From Channallabes apus (taxonomy: Eukaryota > Chordata > Actinopteri > Siluriformes > Clariidae): DNA of 64,000 nucleotides. The DNA is taken from the NCBI GenBank assembly GCA_030522415.1, contig CM060127.1, positions 9,633,207 to 9,697,206 of the forward strand. The letters are read 5' to 3'. The notes under the pieces were generated by a model. That model was not told where the DNA came from, made no database searches, and saw only the letters and a list, made by a program, of their open reading frames with translations. The position numbers and the translations under genes are program-made. Below are positions 9,842-22,479 of this stretch, piece by piece. Positions within the stretch are counted from its first letter, which is position 1. Each line of letters begins with the position of its first letter.

Positions 9842-11395
9842 AAGAATTATATAAATAATCTGATAGTAAATATCATAATATAATAAGAATAAAACTAAAT
9901 TATCACATAAAAAGGGTTTAATACTTGAAATGTGAGAAAGCTTCATTAATAAGCAAATCAACAGTAAGCACAAACAATATGATCATTGTATTTCAACACC
10001 TTCCAAGAGCCATCATACATAATTCCATATAATCCTAAAACAACTTTATTGTCGTAACCGGGAAAGAAAAATAAGAATAGCGTAAAAGGGTAAACAAAAA
10101 AGCTACTTGAGTTGTAAACCTGAGCAGTGCAGTGGTGTAGTAGCTTCAGGACCTCTTGACTGCTGTAGCAGAAAGCTGGCGAGAGTCGCAGTGAGCAACA
10201 TAATAAGCGTTTAAGGCTTGCAGCAAAACCTGATGAAGTCGCTGTTTATTAGCAGCAGAAGATTAAGTCCATCCCTGACGGGATAATTCAACAAATCCCA
10301 CAAGCGGAGAGGGAGAGCAGATATCGAACGGTCATCTGTCCTGGCAGCCGACCGTGCGTGTGTTACTCCAGAGTGTTTGACAAGCCTGAGCTCAGTGTGT
10401 ACCGTACTTTACTCCACTGTACAGTGAGTTACTTTACAAGTAAGTTCTGCTTTTCCGCTTGTGTGCCACGTACTGTAGTGCTCTACAGAGCTGAAAAAGA
10501 ACTGTCAGCCTGTTTACATCTGCTAGATACTTCCTGCCAATTACTGCATGCTACCTCCGAAATCTTTAACTTAATTTACCTGCCATATTGCGACATGGAA
10601 GTGTCCCAAGTTTGCGTAATAAGTGGAGAACAGGTGCCATGTTGTTTCCTGCCTGGAGAACCAATTTGCCTTCTTTGTCTGGATTATGTTGCAGTCTTGC
10701 AGTCCAAATTATAAATGGCAGATGTGATAGGACCATCAGTTCTGTCTCACATACTGGTCATTGCATCAAATGATGAAAGAAAAAAAAAAGGAAAAAGGAA
10801 AAAAAATAAATCAAGTGTTATGTTCTTTTTTTATTATTTAGGGCTGTAAAAAGCACTTAAGTTACTGAAAAAAACAAGTGTAGTTCCAATTTGAGCGGTA
10901 CATACATCCACTGAATGTTCCTACACTCCTACCTCTGGGTGCTTTCTTGTCAAACTTCAGCACTATATCTTCCCTAGCACCATGCAGTGCCAGCGCAATA
11001 AAATGAGAGAAGGGATGGAGGAAAAAAAAAGTATCATTCTTTATCTTTGGAGAGAGCGACACAGAGCATGCCGACTGTGAAATGGCTGTCCCAAGTCATT
11101 GAACAGTTCACTGGCTCACAGTGAGGAGATGGATCTAGATATACAGTGTAATGCTGGATGGATCTCAAAACAGCCCTCAGATGGCCTTGGGCCAATGAGC
11201 AGTTTGTTTAAGCACAGCCAGTAAATCAGTGTACACATCTTTAATCTCTGGAGAAGAGGTACTCTGCCAACAGCGTGCCAATCTGGCATAAACACCTGGC
11301 ACAAAAAAAAGAGGGCTAATGGTTTAAAGATATACGGATTAACTTTGCATAATGTTTACTGGAGAAGGCGGATCTTAAAACTACAGAACCCAGGA
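9842..11395. other. Unassigned sequence with an unexplained ORF
   Basis: No recognised repeats. The plus-strand frame 10358-10714 (118 codons, cysteine-rich) is the longest, but it lacks a recognisable domain, signal or splice context, and I would not call it a gene. Purine runs at 10770-10810. Bases 10130-10350 are of balanced composition and repeat-free. Confidence 0.4.
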
Positions 11396-11471
11396 GTGGT
11401 CACATCAAATGTTTCTCTTAATTCGTTTGCTCGTTTAACGAAAGCTCGTGCACAAAGTTAACAAAACAAAT

Positions 11472-11658
11472 TTACATTTAAGCATTTGGCAGACGCTCTT
11501 ATCCAGAGCGACTTACATTTTTATCTCATTACACATCTGAGCAGCTGAGGGTTAAGGGCCTTGCTCAAGGGCCCAACAGTGGCAACTTGGTGGTTGTGGG
11601 GTTTGAACCTGAGATCTTCCGAACCGTTGTCCAATGCCTTAACCACTGAGCTACAAAT
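11472..11658 (-). mobile_element. tRNA-derived SINE inside the tandem array
   Basis: The minus-strand head has an A box (TAGCTCAGTGGTTAAGG) and B box (AGGTTCAAACCCC). The body contains GGGCCCTTGAGCAAGGCCC and ends with AAGTCGCTCTGGATAAGAGC then GTCTGCCAAATGC, a widespread teleost SINE 3' end. A possible 6-bp target duplication ACAAAT lies at 11466 and 11653. Insertion post-dates the array. Confidence 0.85.
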
Positions 11659-12943
11659 GAACGAATTAGAGAATTTTCCCAGTTCTTTGTGTGTGTGTTT
11701 TTTTAATTTTTTAATTTTTTATTAGAGCGTGTGCACAATTTAGTCAAACGAACGAATCGATTAGAAAACGTTATCTGGTCCTTTCATTTATTTCACTGAA
11801 GCGTTTATGCACTTTTGCTAAAAAGAACAAACAAAATAGAAAAAATATGAATTAACCATTTTCTTAATTCCCTTGCAAGTTTAACTATCATTAGTTAACA
11901 ATTTATTAAAATGAGCGAACAAATTAGGAATTTTTTAAAAATTTAGATAAAATTTTTTTTTTGTTCATTTTACAAAATGAGCAATCACATTAGAAATAAA
12001 AGAATATGACAAGGCCATTTTCCTGGTTAATTTTTATTCACTCTACTAAAGCCATAATAAACTTTAAATAAAAAGATAGAATTGAAAAAAAAAAAAAACG
12101 AGTGGACCATTTCCCGAGTTTGTTATCTTTGTTGACTAAAGCATGTGTGAATTTAAATAAAATCAGTAAAGAAATATAATGTTACTGTATTTTTGAAGTT
12201 CATTTTACCAAGAAGCTTGGATATAACACAATTTCACTGTGCAGTAATGTATATGAACTAGTTTATTGTTTGGTTTTACTAAGGTGTGTGTACAATAAAA
12301 ATATTTTTTACATTTTAAATTAAAATTAAAATTAAAATTTTACATAAATAATAAATCTGCACATTTTCCTCATTCATTTGTTTGCTTTGCTAAAACACTA
12401 ATTCTCTTTAAGTTAAAGTAATGAACAAATTTTTGAAAAAAAAAAGATCAGAACATTTTTCTAGCTTTTTTTTCTAGCTGACTATGTTTTGATAAAATGT
12501 TCAATGTAATAAATAGGACAAGTTAATGTTTTACAATTATGTGTTAATTTTTTTTTCATTCATTGTCTTGATTTATTAAAGCATTTGCAAAATTTTATAA
12601 AACAAATGTAGAAAATAAATATGATGAGATCTTACACTTATGGTACACACTTTTATTACAAAGAGCAAACTATATACAGTATAAGGGACTATTTTGCTAG
12701 TTTGCTTTCTAGTTTTACTAAAGTCTACACAGTGAATTAAAACAAGAAAACAAATTAGGGAAAAAAACATGTGCTGTTTTTTCAATTATACTAATTTGAT
12801 ATTTGGTGTTAAAGCATGCACACAACTTCATAAAAAAAAAAAAAAATTACTAAAAAAATGATGGGGCCTTTCCTTAATGGAACAAAATGATACCACAAAT
12901 TATGATTTAATTTATATAATATATATTAATAATGTAAATTATA

Positions 12944-12944
<1 letters not shown>

Positions 12945-12974
<30 letters not shown>

Positions 12975-12990
12975 GTTGTTGTTGTTGTTG

Positions 12991-13023
<33 letters not shown>
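12945..13023. repeat. (TTA)n/(TTG)n microsatellite
   Basis: TTA units, then a TTG block, then TTA again, grown inside one unit of the degenerate array. Confidence 0.95.
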
Positions 13024-13024
<1 letters not shown>

Positions 13025-13174
13025 AGCTGCACACATTTTCATCAAAGCAATTTAATTGACATTTTTTTTCTGTATTCATTTTTCCTGTCTGCAGTCCCCC
13101 AATTTAACTAGTGTGCACAAAATTAACAAAAAATTTTTTGTAAACATAAAATAAAAAGATTTGAAAAAAGTATT

Positions 13175-14189
13175 CTGTGCCTTCTTGAACTTCACTATTA
13201 ACATACTTCTTTACTAAGTGTGTTTAGACCATCAATACAATTTTCTACATCAGAATGCTTTACAAAATCTGACAAATTCACTGCATTGATGTAACCTGGT
13301 ATAGAAACTGCAATAAAACACACATTTATGATCGTTATTGAAGAGATGATGAACACAGAGAAGCTTGAAGTTGGCTTAATGTATAGGAACTGAACAAGAG
13401 TTCAAACATCACACAGCATCCTATAACTGCAAATAAGACACGTCCGAGGGCACTGATGGAATATCCTGTCCTTCAGGCTCAGGCTTCACTTCCAGCCTTG
13501 ATAAAAAGACAGATGTAGGTATTTGAACAGAGAGGGGAGGGATGAAAAACTTTATGACCTCATACATGAAGCAGGGACTTGAGCACTGAAGAACATAAGG
13601 AACGATCAGCGCAGCAAAGAATTTGTCCAGTGATTTTTATTTTCTCTTTGTGAAAGTTTTTAGATTGTGTTCAGTTTCCCAGATGAACTCTAACGTGATA
13701 ATCATCTTAACTGCAACTCAAGTGAAGGCAAGCACAATTAAATCATATATTTATAAATAGCCAATATAAGTTTGACGTCTTTTAAATTTCTCTCAAATTA
13801 CTTCGTCTTTCTTATCGATTGATGATTGTCAACTTTTATTACATTTTCTGCCACAATGCCGTTAAATTCTTAGTCCTGACTCTTCAAATGATGGATAAAC
13901 AGATGAATCCTCACTTGTTCTACTACATCACTGTTTCTATAGTAACAAATCACTGACAAATCTTAAGAAATAGCATTTTTGAAAGAGCCTGTGAACCTGT
14001 AAACCTGTTCCTTATAAGATACTGAGAACTTTGCATGAGAAGCTGCATATTGTGCATGTTGCTTAAATTATTAATACAAATAAATATAAATATATATTTT
14101 TAAATGTATTGTTTGTTCATATAAAATGAATAATTTAAAAAAGAAATCTAAATCGATTGATAAAATAATAAAAAAAAAGGAAGAAGGGA
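13175..14189. other. Unassigned sequence
   Basis: No recognised repeat and no frame of interest. The stretch 13330-13740 is repeat-free with balanced composition. Confidence 0.4.
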
Positions 14190-14194
14190 AAAAA

Positions 14195-14254
<60 letters not shown>
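14190..14254. repeat. A-run followed by (TA)n microsatellite
   Basis: About 21 A then about 22 TA units, directly against the left end of the next element, whose TA target may have seeded the repeat. Confidence 0.95.
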
Positions 14255-14263
<9 letters not shown>

Positions 14264-14805
14264 TACCGTTCAAAAGTTTTAGAACACTTGCAAATTTCTT
14301 TGTTTTTGTTTAGTTTATTCTACAACAATACTGTGGACTTCAAAACTATAAAATAACACATATGGAATTAGGTAATTACGTAACAACAAGAAAAACACCA
14401 GTTACTGTAGTTGTTATTGTAAGACACAGAGGTCGGCCTTTCTGTAATAGTTCTTGCAAGAACAGTATTATCAAGTGCATTTGCAAAATCCGTCAAGCAC
14501 CATGATGAAACTGTCTCTCATGAAGGCCGTCCCAGGAGGACGAGACCAAAACCTACCTCTGCTGCAGACGAGAAGTTCATTTAGAGTTATCAGCCTGAAA
14601 AATGACCAATTAACAGCAGCTCAGATTAGAGGCGTTATGAAGTCTTTACAGAGCAGAAGTAGCAGAAACATCTCAATATCAACTGTTCAAAGGAGATTCA
14701 TGCAGTTTTTGGACGCCTTTAGCAAAACTTTACAATGTAGAAAGAAATAAAAATCAGGAACCATCATGGAGTTAGAAAGTGATCTAAAACTTTTGAACGG
14801 TAGTG
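14255..14805 (+). mobile_element. Internally deleted Tc1-like transposon (~550 bp)
   Basis: The ends are inverted repeats: CACTACCGTTCAAAAGTTTT at ~14261-14280 and its reverse complement at ~14785-14805, followed by TA. The left edge is blurred by CA units. The interior keeps transposase N-terminal coding: an AGGACGAGACC word (GRPRRTRP-like AT-hook) and an HTH-like segment readable in part as ISLKNDQLTAAQIRGVMK...ISTVQRRF. The catalytic DDE half is missing, so it depends on another element. Confidence 0.85.
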
Positions 14806-14885
14806 TATATATGTTTAAAAAGCATAAACTGCAAGCATAAAAATGTATACTAAATTATACTAAAAATATGAATAAACTTGCATAT

Positions 14886-15231
14886 GGTCGCCTTGCACCT
14901 CCAGGGTCCGGGTTCGATTCCCGGCCAGGCTCGATTCCCGTCTCTCTGTGTGCATGGAGTTTGCATGTTCTCCCCGTGCTTGGTGGGTTTCCTCCGGGTA
15001 CTCCGGTTTCCTCCCACAGTCCAAAGATATGCAGGTTAGGCTAATTGGCGTTCCTAAATTGCCCGTAGTGTGTGATTGAGTGTGTGTGTGTGTGTGTGTG
15101 CCCTGCAATGGATTGGCAACCTGTCCAGGGTGTACCCCGCCTAGTGCCCGAAGTCTCCTGGGATAGGCTCCAGGTCCCCCCGCGACCCTGAACACAGGAT
15201 TAAGCGGTATAGAAGATGAATGAATGAATGA
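14886..15231 (+). mobile_element. SINE, teleost (AATG)n-tailed family, copy A (5' truncated)
   Basis: Keeps the B box (GGGTTCGATTCCC), the body (GTTTGCATGTTCTCCCCGTG, TTTCCTCCCACAGTCCAAAG, CCTGTCCAGGGTGTACCCCG, GGGATAGGCTCCAGGTC) and the (AATG)n tail. The A-box part is lost. An internal (GT)n lies after GCCCGTAGTG, as in the other copies. A small extra piece of the same family is at 15276-15322. Confidence 0.85.
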
Positions 15232-15495
15232 ACGAATAAACTATTTTCAACAATGGACAAAATTTAAAACTGTAGTGGGTTCGATTCCCGTCTCGGGATC
15301 TGTGCGCATGGAGTAGTAGGTACTCCATAAAGAAAAAATTTTTAGTAAAAACTTCTTAGAGTTTCAGTAAAAGGCATAAGAGTGTAAAAGGCAATTTGTA
15401 GGCGATTTTCACTCAAGTGAGGCCACAGAGCTGAGCATCCAAGAACCACTGAGAATTTCAGTTTGGGATAATTCTGTGCATCGTACAAAAGGTTC

Positions 15496-15511
15496 GAGTG
15501 TGTGTGTGTTT

Positions 15512-15542
<31 letters not shown>

Positions 15543-15548
15543 GGGGAG
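15496..15548. repeat. (GT)n followed by a long G-run
   Basis: (GT)n then about 22 G in a row. G-runs this long are uncommon and could form G-quadruplexes. Confidence 0.95.
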
Positions 15549-15549
15549 G

Positions 15550-17270
15550 TGTTGCCCCCTAAAGAGCACAAGAAATCAGGATCAATGATTTATGTTAAAT
15601 AATGGTCTTGAATCATTCGGAGGTGATTTACATTTACATAAAAAGCCCTGAAGGATCACCTGCTATTTTCCAGCAGAAGCGTGTTATTGAGAGGAAGTAC
15701 TGTAGTCACTATTATTCAATTCTGTGTTACAGGTCACAGGCACCTTTTAAATTTTTTTATGAAAAATGTTTGCATTAAGTTTAGTGACTGAGAAACAACT
15801 TCTAAACTACGGGGGGAGAAAATCTAAGATATGTTTGCCTGTTTTTTTTTTTTTTAGTTAAATGTCATATCTGATCATGTAACAACACCCAGTCAATTAA
15901 TGCGATTTCTTACTGTACAAACACACCTGCTGTACTTGAGATACATTTTGTGTTGATAGGACAAAGTAATCTAATTGACTGTCTTTAAATGCACACCATT
16001 CCAATTAAATACTAATTCTTTTCCTTTATTATTCTTTATATACTTTATTCTTTTTTATTTACAATTTTAGGTAAGAAGTGGAAAATTGTGGGTTCCTTTT
16101 GTTTATTTTTTTTCTACATTGGACAGCAGCACCCTGAGCCCGATCACGTTCCATTAGATAAAAAGTGATATGAAATGATAATAGACACTAATGTGTTCCT
16201 TTTTAAAAACAAACAAATATAATTGTATAATTTTAAACAAACTTGCTTTCAAGCCGTACAATAGAGTATGAATGCAATATAATATGCGGCCTAGAAACAA
16301 TAGCAAGAGCAGAATCCCATAGCATTAAAGCTGGCAGGCCACGTAATCAGCATTGTGCTGGTTTAACATATTTTGCCTATAGGAACATCTTGTAATTATA
16401 AATAAGTAACTTGTACAACAGTACAATGAGCACATGCTACAGTTTGTGCTTGATCTGGAAGGTAACTGGGGACTCGACTCCTGTTCACAGAGTCCTTTGG
16501 GACGGCATGAAGAACATAATGAACACATTTTAGACTCTTTTCTCCACATGGAGATTTTATTATCCAGACCTGGAATGCTCCAGTTTACTTTCAGCCAAAA
16601 CATGGTATTGGTGCTAAAAAGTGTCTCACATGGGTGAAAAAGTGAATTTTCAAATAGGATCATATTTTCATAATGCTTAATGCTTTTTATCTACTGTACT
16701 GATCCATGCTTTGTTTTGCATGAATATGCATACAGAATTATATTTTTCATCAGATAAAAAGAAACACATTTGCTAAATACAGTTAATGTAGTGTCTGTAG
16801 CTTTTTTTTTTTTTTTTTTTTAATCAGATTAAACTTGTTCAATTTAGATTTCACATGAAAAATTATTCTAAAATGCATAATATTTAAGATATTGCAACAT
16901 AAATTTGACATGGTTACGGACACTACAGGTCATAGCAACAACTTTTCCAGATCATATGCTTTTAAAAGCTTACACATTAGTATCAATACTCATCAAGAAA
17001 TATGAATAATTTGAATCATTTTAAATGATTGTTGTTTGAAGCAAAACAGTATAAGGCTGAAAAATGGCCATTTTGGGGGGAACATATAAAATCATCTCTC
17101 CAAAATGAATGAAGTTAGCAACTTGAAATTTCTAAAAAAAAAAAAAAGCAAGATACATTAAAAAATAAAAATCTGCATCAATACTGTGTTTTGGCCATTT
17201 ATTTTAGTTAGTTAGCTAGTAATGTAAAAAGAGTTATAGTCCATTAGCAGCAACAGTGTTTCTCGACCCC
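15550..17270. other. Unassigned sequence, no gene seen
   Basis: T-runs at 15841 and 16802. The frames 16325-16663 (minus) and 16434-16637 (plus) overlap on opposite strands and have no features. TAC(A/T)GTA heptamers near 15698, 15913 and 16692. Confidence 0.4.
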
Positions 17271-17271
17271 A

Positions 17272-17500
<229 letters not shown>

Positions 17501-17645
17501 CTCTCACTTCCTTGATGGATTCAGAATCAATTTTCTTTTTGTCATGGTTTCCACTTCATACTGCATTATTGCTCTTGATAAATTGTTCATTATGTAACAG
17601 ATGACACTTTGGGGTGGGAGAGAGCGCCCACTGAAGAGTTTAAAG

Positions 17646-17812
17646 CAGGGATCTTCAACTCCAGTCCTGAAGCGCCAGTGTCCAGCACAGATTAATGATT
17701 TTTCTGCTCAAATGCAACTGATTCAACTAACCTGTTAATTGCCAGGTTCACTGGGTGTGTCTATGTGTTGGTACTTTACAAGCTGTACTGGACACTGATC
17801 TGACCAGCCCTG
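17646..17812. mobile_element. hAT-like miniature element (167 bp)
   Basis: Starts CAGGGATCTT and ends CAGCCCTG, as hAT elements do. GCCAGTGTCCAGCACAG near the left matches the reverse complement of GTACTGGACACTGATC near the right. It is flanked by an 8-bp direct repeat, GTTTAAAG (17638-17645) and GTTTAAAA (17813-17820), 7 of 8 identical, the target length of hAT elements. No coding region. Confidence 0.8.
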
Positions 17813-17829
17813 GTTTAAAAGTGCAAATA

Positions 17830-18176
17830 CGTATAAAAGAAATCGAGTAGACAGTTTGAGTTGTGGTAAAGAATATTGTTAATATCCACAATTTTGCATT
17901 GATTTGTTTACGTACATTCACTGTTAACATTCTTCGGTGTAGCCAGATGAAGAACTGATACTGATAATATAATGTGGAACTAATTGACTACTTTTTAAAA
18001 CAAATATTGTTTGAGTAGTAAAATTAAGTAATAGTATATCCCATAGCATGAACATATGGGATACTATAGATACATAGCATGTTAATACAGCTGTGCATGT
18101 GCAGAGACAGCTGGGAGAACAAAATGTGAAAGATCATTAAAAGATTTTAATTAAAAAAGGCAGAAGTAGAAGATAT

Positions 18177-18241
<65 letters not shown>

Positions 18242-19660
18242 TTTTTTTCCAGTTTGATTGAACAGGACTAAAGTTTACTGTCTAATTTGGATCAAGCATC
18301 TTCAATTATTAAATATAATTGAAGATTGATAATTGAAGATAATATTTTAAAATATGAACAAGCTACCAGAATGATTTAATAAACACAGATCTGCTGTTGG
18401 CTGTTAAATGTCATGTCTAGTACAAAGCAATGAGTTTTCCTTTTGTGGGGTATTTCACCGTATTTCCACAAGTTACAAAAGAAGAAGAAATTATACTCTA
18501 GTAAAATGCAAGTATTTAAGGGAAAAAAGCGGTTTCTGATTTCTATAAAAGATTTTTAAGGAATTCATTATTTTAAACCACAAAATTTACGTAAATAATT
18601 ATATTACGTATTATCTTAAATAAACATTTGGGTTGCTTTATTTATTTTTTTCTTCATTATTATTTTTTATTATTATTCTCTAATTAATGCTAATATTGTT
18701 TAAAAAAAAACTAGTTTTGAATTGTTTTTACATGTTGAATGTACAAATCTGATGTTTTTCAAATTGGATCTGAGTCACCATCATATGTGGCCCTTGATCA
18801 GACAGCTTCAAAGCTCTTCTATAAGTCACTCTAGAATGGCGTCTTCTGAATGCAATCAAAATACAGTACGCAGTTAAGTAAGTCTGTAATGTGTAAATTT
18901 CCACACCTTCACATTATTTAAATAAAAAAAATATATATTTAAAAAATCCAGGATTTTCCTACATTCCAGATGTCTTTTGGAAAAAACACATTCTTGTGAT
19001 GAATAAATCTGTTCGCATTCAGCTTGGTAAACAACGTCCATCATACAGTATGTACAGTACTAATCAAAAATGTAGCCACCACTTATAATTGCATGGTTTG
19101 ACTGGTACTGTGTATATAGTATAGAAGATACAGTATCATTTTTATATCATCATTACAAATCACGTTTTACTACATTATGATTCTTAGTATGCTATTATAC
19201 TAATATTATTATTAAACAAGAGCAACACTGCACTGATATCATTCTCACATGGATTATAAATGTGTCGTCACCTCCATCACCAGGTGAGCATTTTTGTCAT
19301 TTATTTTTCTGACTTTTATTACTATGCAGTCTTTTAAGTGCTAAAGATTTTCAGTTTCATTTTCATTGCACCATTTGGGTAGTAATATGTGGTTCTCACT
19401 ATACTTCTGTAAGTCAGGTTTAAATCCCGAGCCTTCCACAACTGCATCATAACCCACTTGAGGAAATTCTAAGAAGAAATTCTGTAAAGTGCTACCATGA
19501 AATCAACCTAAGCAGCTGAATCAGGTGAGGAAATTCATATTAATCTCTAGTACTGAAACAGATTTTTTTTTTTCCTTCTGGTCATTTTTGGACTACATAA
19601 ATGAGCACAAGCCTAATAAAAGCTTTCTTTTATTGTAATTTATGAAACAGAGAAATTAAT
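17830..19660. other. Unassigned AT-rich sequence with microsatellite
   Basis: (AT)n then a T-run at 18181-18249. Several TACAGTA heptamers (18865, 19044, 19053, 19123). No coding region or recognised element. Confidence 0.5.
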
Positions 19661-19667
19661 TGCCTGC

Positions 19668-19940
19668 AGCATGGTGACTTTCACCTCCAGGGTCTGGGTT
19701 TGATTCCCGCCTGTGTGTGTATGGAGTTTGCATGTTCCATGCATGTTGCATGTTGGTCGGTCTCCTCCCTCAGTCCAAAGACATGCAGATTTGGCTAAAG
19801 GACGTTCCTACATTGCCCGTACAGTAGTGTGTGTGTGTGTGTGAGTGTGAGTGTGTGTGCCCTGCAATGGATCTGCACCCTGTCCAGGGTGTACCCTGCC
19901 TTGTGTCCCATGACCCTGTCTACAGGATAAAGCTGTAAGT
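19668..19940 (+). mobile_element. SINE, (AATG)n-tailed family, copy B (diverged, truncated)
   Basis: Shows GGTCTGGGTTTGATTCCCGC, a partly duplicated GCATGTT stretch, CAGTCCAAAGACATGCAG, TTGCCCGTA, an internal (GT)n and CCTGTCCAGGGTGTACCCTG. The A box and the tail are lost. Confidence 0.8.
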
Positions 19941-19989
19941 CCTTTTTCTGCCTCTTTCCTTAAAAAAAATAAAATAAATAAATCAGTCG

Positions 19990-21206
19990 ATTTCCTTTGC
20001 GGATAAATGTACAAAAATACCATCCAGACAGGTGCTTTTTATCATGGCTGCTCACGTAAGATAAACGATTCTCAGGCATTCTGGAAATTATAAGATTAAG
20101 GTGGGTCAATGGGATATCTCCTTTGCACAGCACCTCAGAGCTGCAAATAACCTGTGTCATCAGACTAAAGGGAGGAGTGCTCTTCATCGTCTTCTTTAAT
20201 CACTGCTATAAACCTGAGAAGCAGACAGGCTCAAATGGATCAAATCCACCCAATGGGTGCGTCAGAATGCACACGGGAGCTCACGCAAATCTTGAGAGAG
20301 CTGATCATTTCGGAGGATCGTTTATGATTCTGCTTTACGTCAGACAGAAGGTACTATGCGTTCCAATCGGTGCTTTATATCACAGCCAAAACACTTCTCA
20401 AATACAAACGAGGCTCAGACAGGTCTCAGGAAACTCGCGTTCTTGTCTGGGAATGTGTAAGGTCACCCGGAGGTCAGGATGTGAAATCCAAGCTCATAAA
20501 GTGCTTGTGATTTATGAAGTTCCTCCGTCTGGTTTAATGAACTAAGACTAATTAATGCAATTTCCCTTTCCAGGCTTTGAATACTGAATATCGAGTGAGT
20601 AGAACATAGTTCATTTAAAAAAAATCATTCGCATCTGAACAATCGCTACATCATCCACATTAAAAACGATGAAGAAATGAGTTTAACACAACAAAGAGCA
20701 TAAACGAACATGATGGTAGAGAGTCCAAAGGATGAAAAAAAAAAAACTAAATGTGGGGTTGAAGTGGGGACTGATTGATTTGACATTGATTAGACTTAAA
20801 GCGACTCGAATGTGCCTTTGAGCGGGATTATCCAAAGCCTGGTCTGTGAGATTAATCTCACTCAGAACTCAAGCTTTAGTATAAGATCGTCACAGCTCCT
20901 CTGTCATCACTGTCAGGTATAAAGGAAAAGCAGAGACATGCTCTTGAACCTGGCAGTATAAGTGCTCTGTGGTGAAGCTCTGACTATTTCAAATCAGCTC
21001 TTTTGCTTTTATTAAACAGAGCGGCTTGTAAGAGGCCGGAGTGAGGAGGAAAGTTTCCGCAGTGCCTTTCAGACAGCTGGTAGGTGTTAATAGTACAGTA
21101 GGTAACGAGTTTCTCTTAAAACATTAATCACACATTAATCACACATTAAACCTGTGTGTGACCCTAGGAAAACGTTTCAGTTCACATATCCTTAGCAGAA
21201 TTTGAC
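19990..21206. other. Long repeat-free stretch
   Basis: About 1.2 kb without recognised repeats. The plus-strand frame 20123-20545 (140 codons) has no domain, membrane segment or codon signal I recognise. Balanced composition makes this a reasonable place to look for conserved non-coding DNA. Confidence 0.4.
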
Positions 21207-21690
21207 AACAACAACATGAAAGCATGGATCCATCATGCCTTGTATCAGCTGTTCATGATAATGGTGGTATAATGGTGGTGGTGGTGGTGGTGGTTGGAGG
21301 GTGGCACTTTGGGAAGAGCCACACTTTGGACACCTTAGTCTCAATTGAGCATCTTTTCATTGCCACAGCATACCTAGGTATTGTACTGACCATGACCATC
21401 CCTTCATGACCACATGATAATACGACATGTCACAAAGCTATAACTTCAAATTGGTGTCTTGAATGTGACAATGAGTTCACGGTACTCTAATGGCCCCCAC
21501 AGTCACCAGACCTTGATCCAATAGAGCACCACTGGCATGTTGTGGAACGAGAGATTTTCATCATGGATGTTATTGTGTCATGTCAATATGGACCAAAACA
21601 TCTAAGGAGATCTCCAAGGAGGTTCCAGCACCCTGTTGCCTTTTGGCTTCAGACCTTCTTGAAGAATTCAGGCACGTCTGAAGGCAAAAA
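21207..21690 (+). pseudogene. Tc1 transposase fossil (family of 55848-56902)
   Basis: Contains AACATGAAAGCATGGATCC, ATGTCACAAAGCT, GTGACAATGAGTTCAC and a block encoding SPDLDPIEHHW, the conserved SPDLNPIEHLW of the third catalytic acid. The order matches, in the opposite orientation, the element at 55848-56902. Ends and most of the N-terminal half are missing. A (GGT)n expansion lies at ~21263-21291. Confidence 0.8.
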
Positions 21691-21974
21691 CGTTAGGTTA
21701 GGCTTCAATACTGTAAATTCCACCTTCTGTGCTATGATTGGTTACGTGAATTCAGTCTAATCTTTCATTGATTAGATGTTCTACTATGTATGAAATGGTG
21801 GGCCAAGCAGTGCCCTTCCTTGGCCACATACAGTATCCAGTGGATGAACGTAAACAGGTTAGAGTTGTTCTCACAGAGATTTTGGATCAGGAATGGAAAC
21901 AAAATTTTGTTATGTCACCTTTATCATTTCCCCATGTGGCAAAAATGAACAGGAAGAATATATTCATTTCAACC

Positions 21975-22135
21975 ACAAGGTAACAATCAGATGAAGTGTT
22001 TACAAAGATTATCAAAGGTTTACACCATTCCTCTCGCTCCCATTAAGAATTGATTCAGATTATTACGATTGATTACTAATATTATTCCTATTATGAGTGG
22101 ATTATTACAGTCCATGTAAATGCACCCTAATATCT
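21975..22135. repeat. Possible end of a decayed DNA transposon
   Basis: ATGAGTGGATTATTACAGTC then CATGTAAATGCACCC near 22095-22130 resembles fish miniature elements with GGTGCATTTACATGG ends. The partner end is not clear. Confidence 0.3.
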
Positions 22136-22479
22136 GTGCAAAGCGACAGGTTTGTAAAAGCCAAACATCCCCAACAAGATCACTGAATTTGACTTTCCCT
22201 CAAAGCTAAAAAACATTCTTATCTGTGTTGCATGAAATACATTCCATCAGGAAGTGTGTCTTTTTTTCTTCCTCTCCCTGACATAGCCATACAACAAGCT
22301 TTGATTTAAATTCATTTATGATCCGGCTCGGATGGATTTCCTGCAAAGTTCGGCTTTAAAGAAAAGCCCAAATCTTCCAGCTAACTTTTATCGAGACATT
22401 ATCTCGTATTTCCTGTTCTTGAAGAGAAACTAAAATCATGTTAATATAAATTTGAGGAAAGAAACAATTAAATCTCTTT

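Larger units (their letters stand above)
11400..13170 (+). repeat. Highly degenerate ~90-bp tandem array (old minisatellite)
   Basis: About 14-16 diverged units share an order of motifs: CCATTTTC, then TTTGTTTGCTTT, then ACTAAAGCATGTGCACAA, then TTTAATAAAA, then ACAAATTAGAAAAA. Anchor words occur near 11437, 11722, 11797, 12045, 12135, 12277, 12382, 12573, 12715, 12808, 13020 and 13103, spaced about 75-105 bp or near multiples of that. Larger gaps coincide with a SINE (11472-11658) and a trinucleotide expansion (12945-13023). No coding potential. Confidence 0.7.

Noticed and set aside
9549..9842. Histidine/threonine-rich ORFs over the TG repeat (also at 17244-17597, 35003-35242 and 49942-50238)
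   Set aside because: They are translations of dinucleotide repeats, open because TG/CA repeats contain no stop.
10358..10714. 118-codon cysteine-rich ORF
   Set aside because: No homology recognised and no regulatory or splice context; kept only as a note in the region entry.
11400..13170. CRISPR-like array
   Set aside because: Units are highly diverged, adjacent without unique spacers, AT-rich and in a vertebrate-type genome.
20123..20545. 140-codon ORF as a possible host gene
   Set aside because: No recognised domain, no splice context, no signal peptide or membrane segment; this length is expected by chance in 64 kb.
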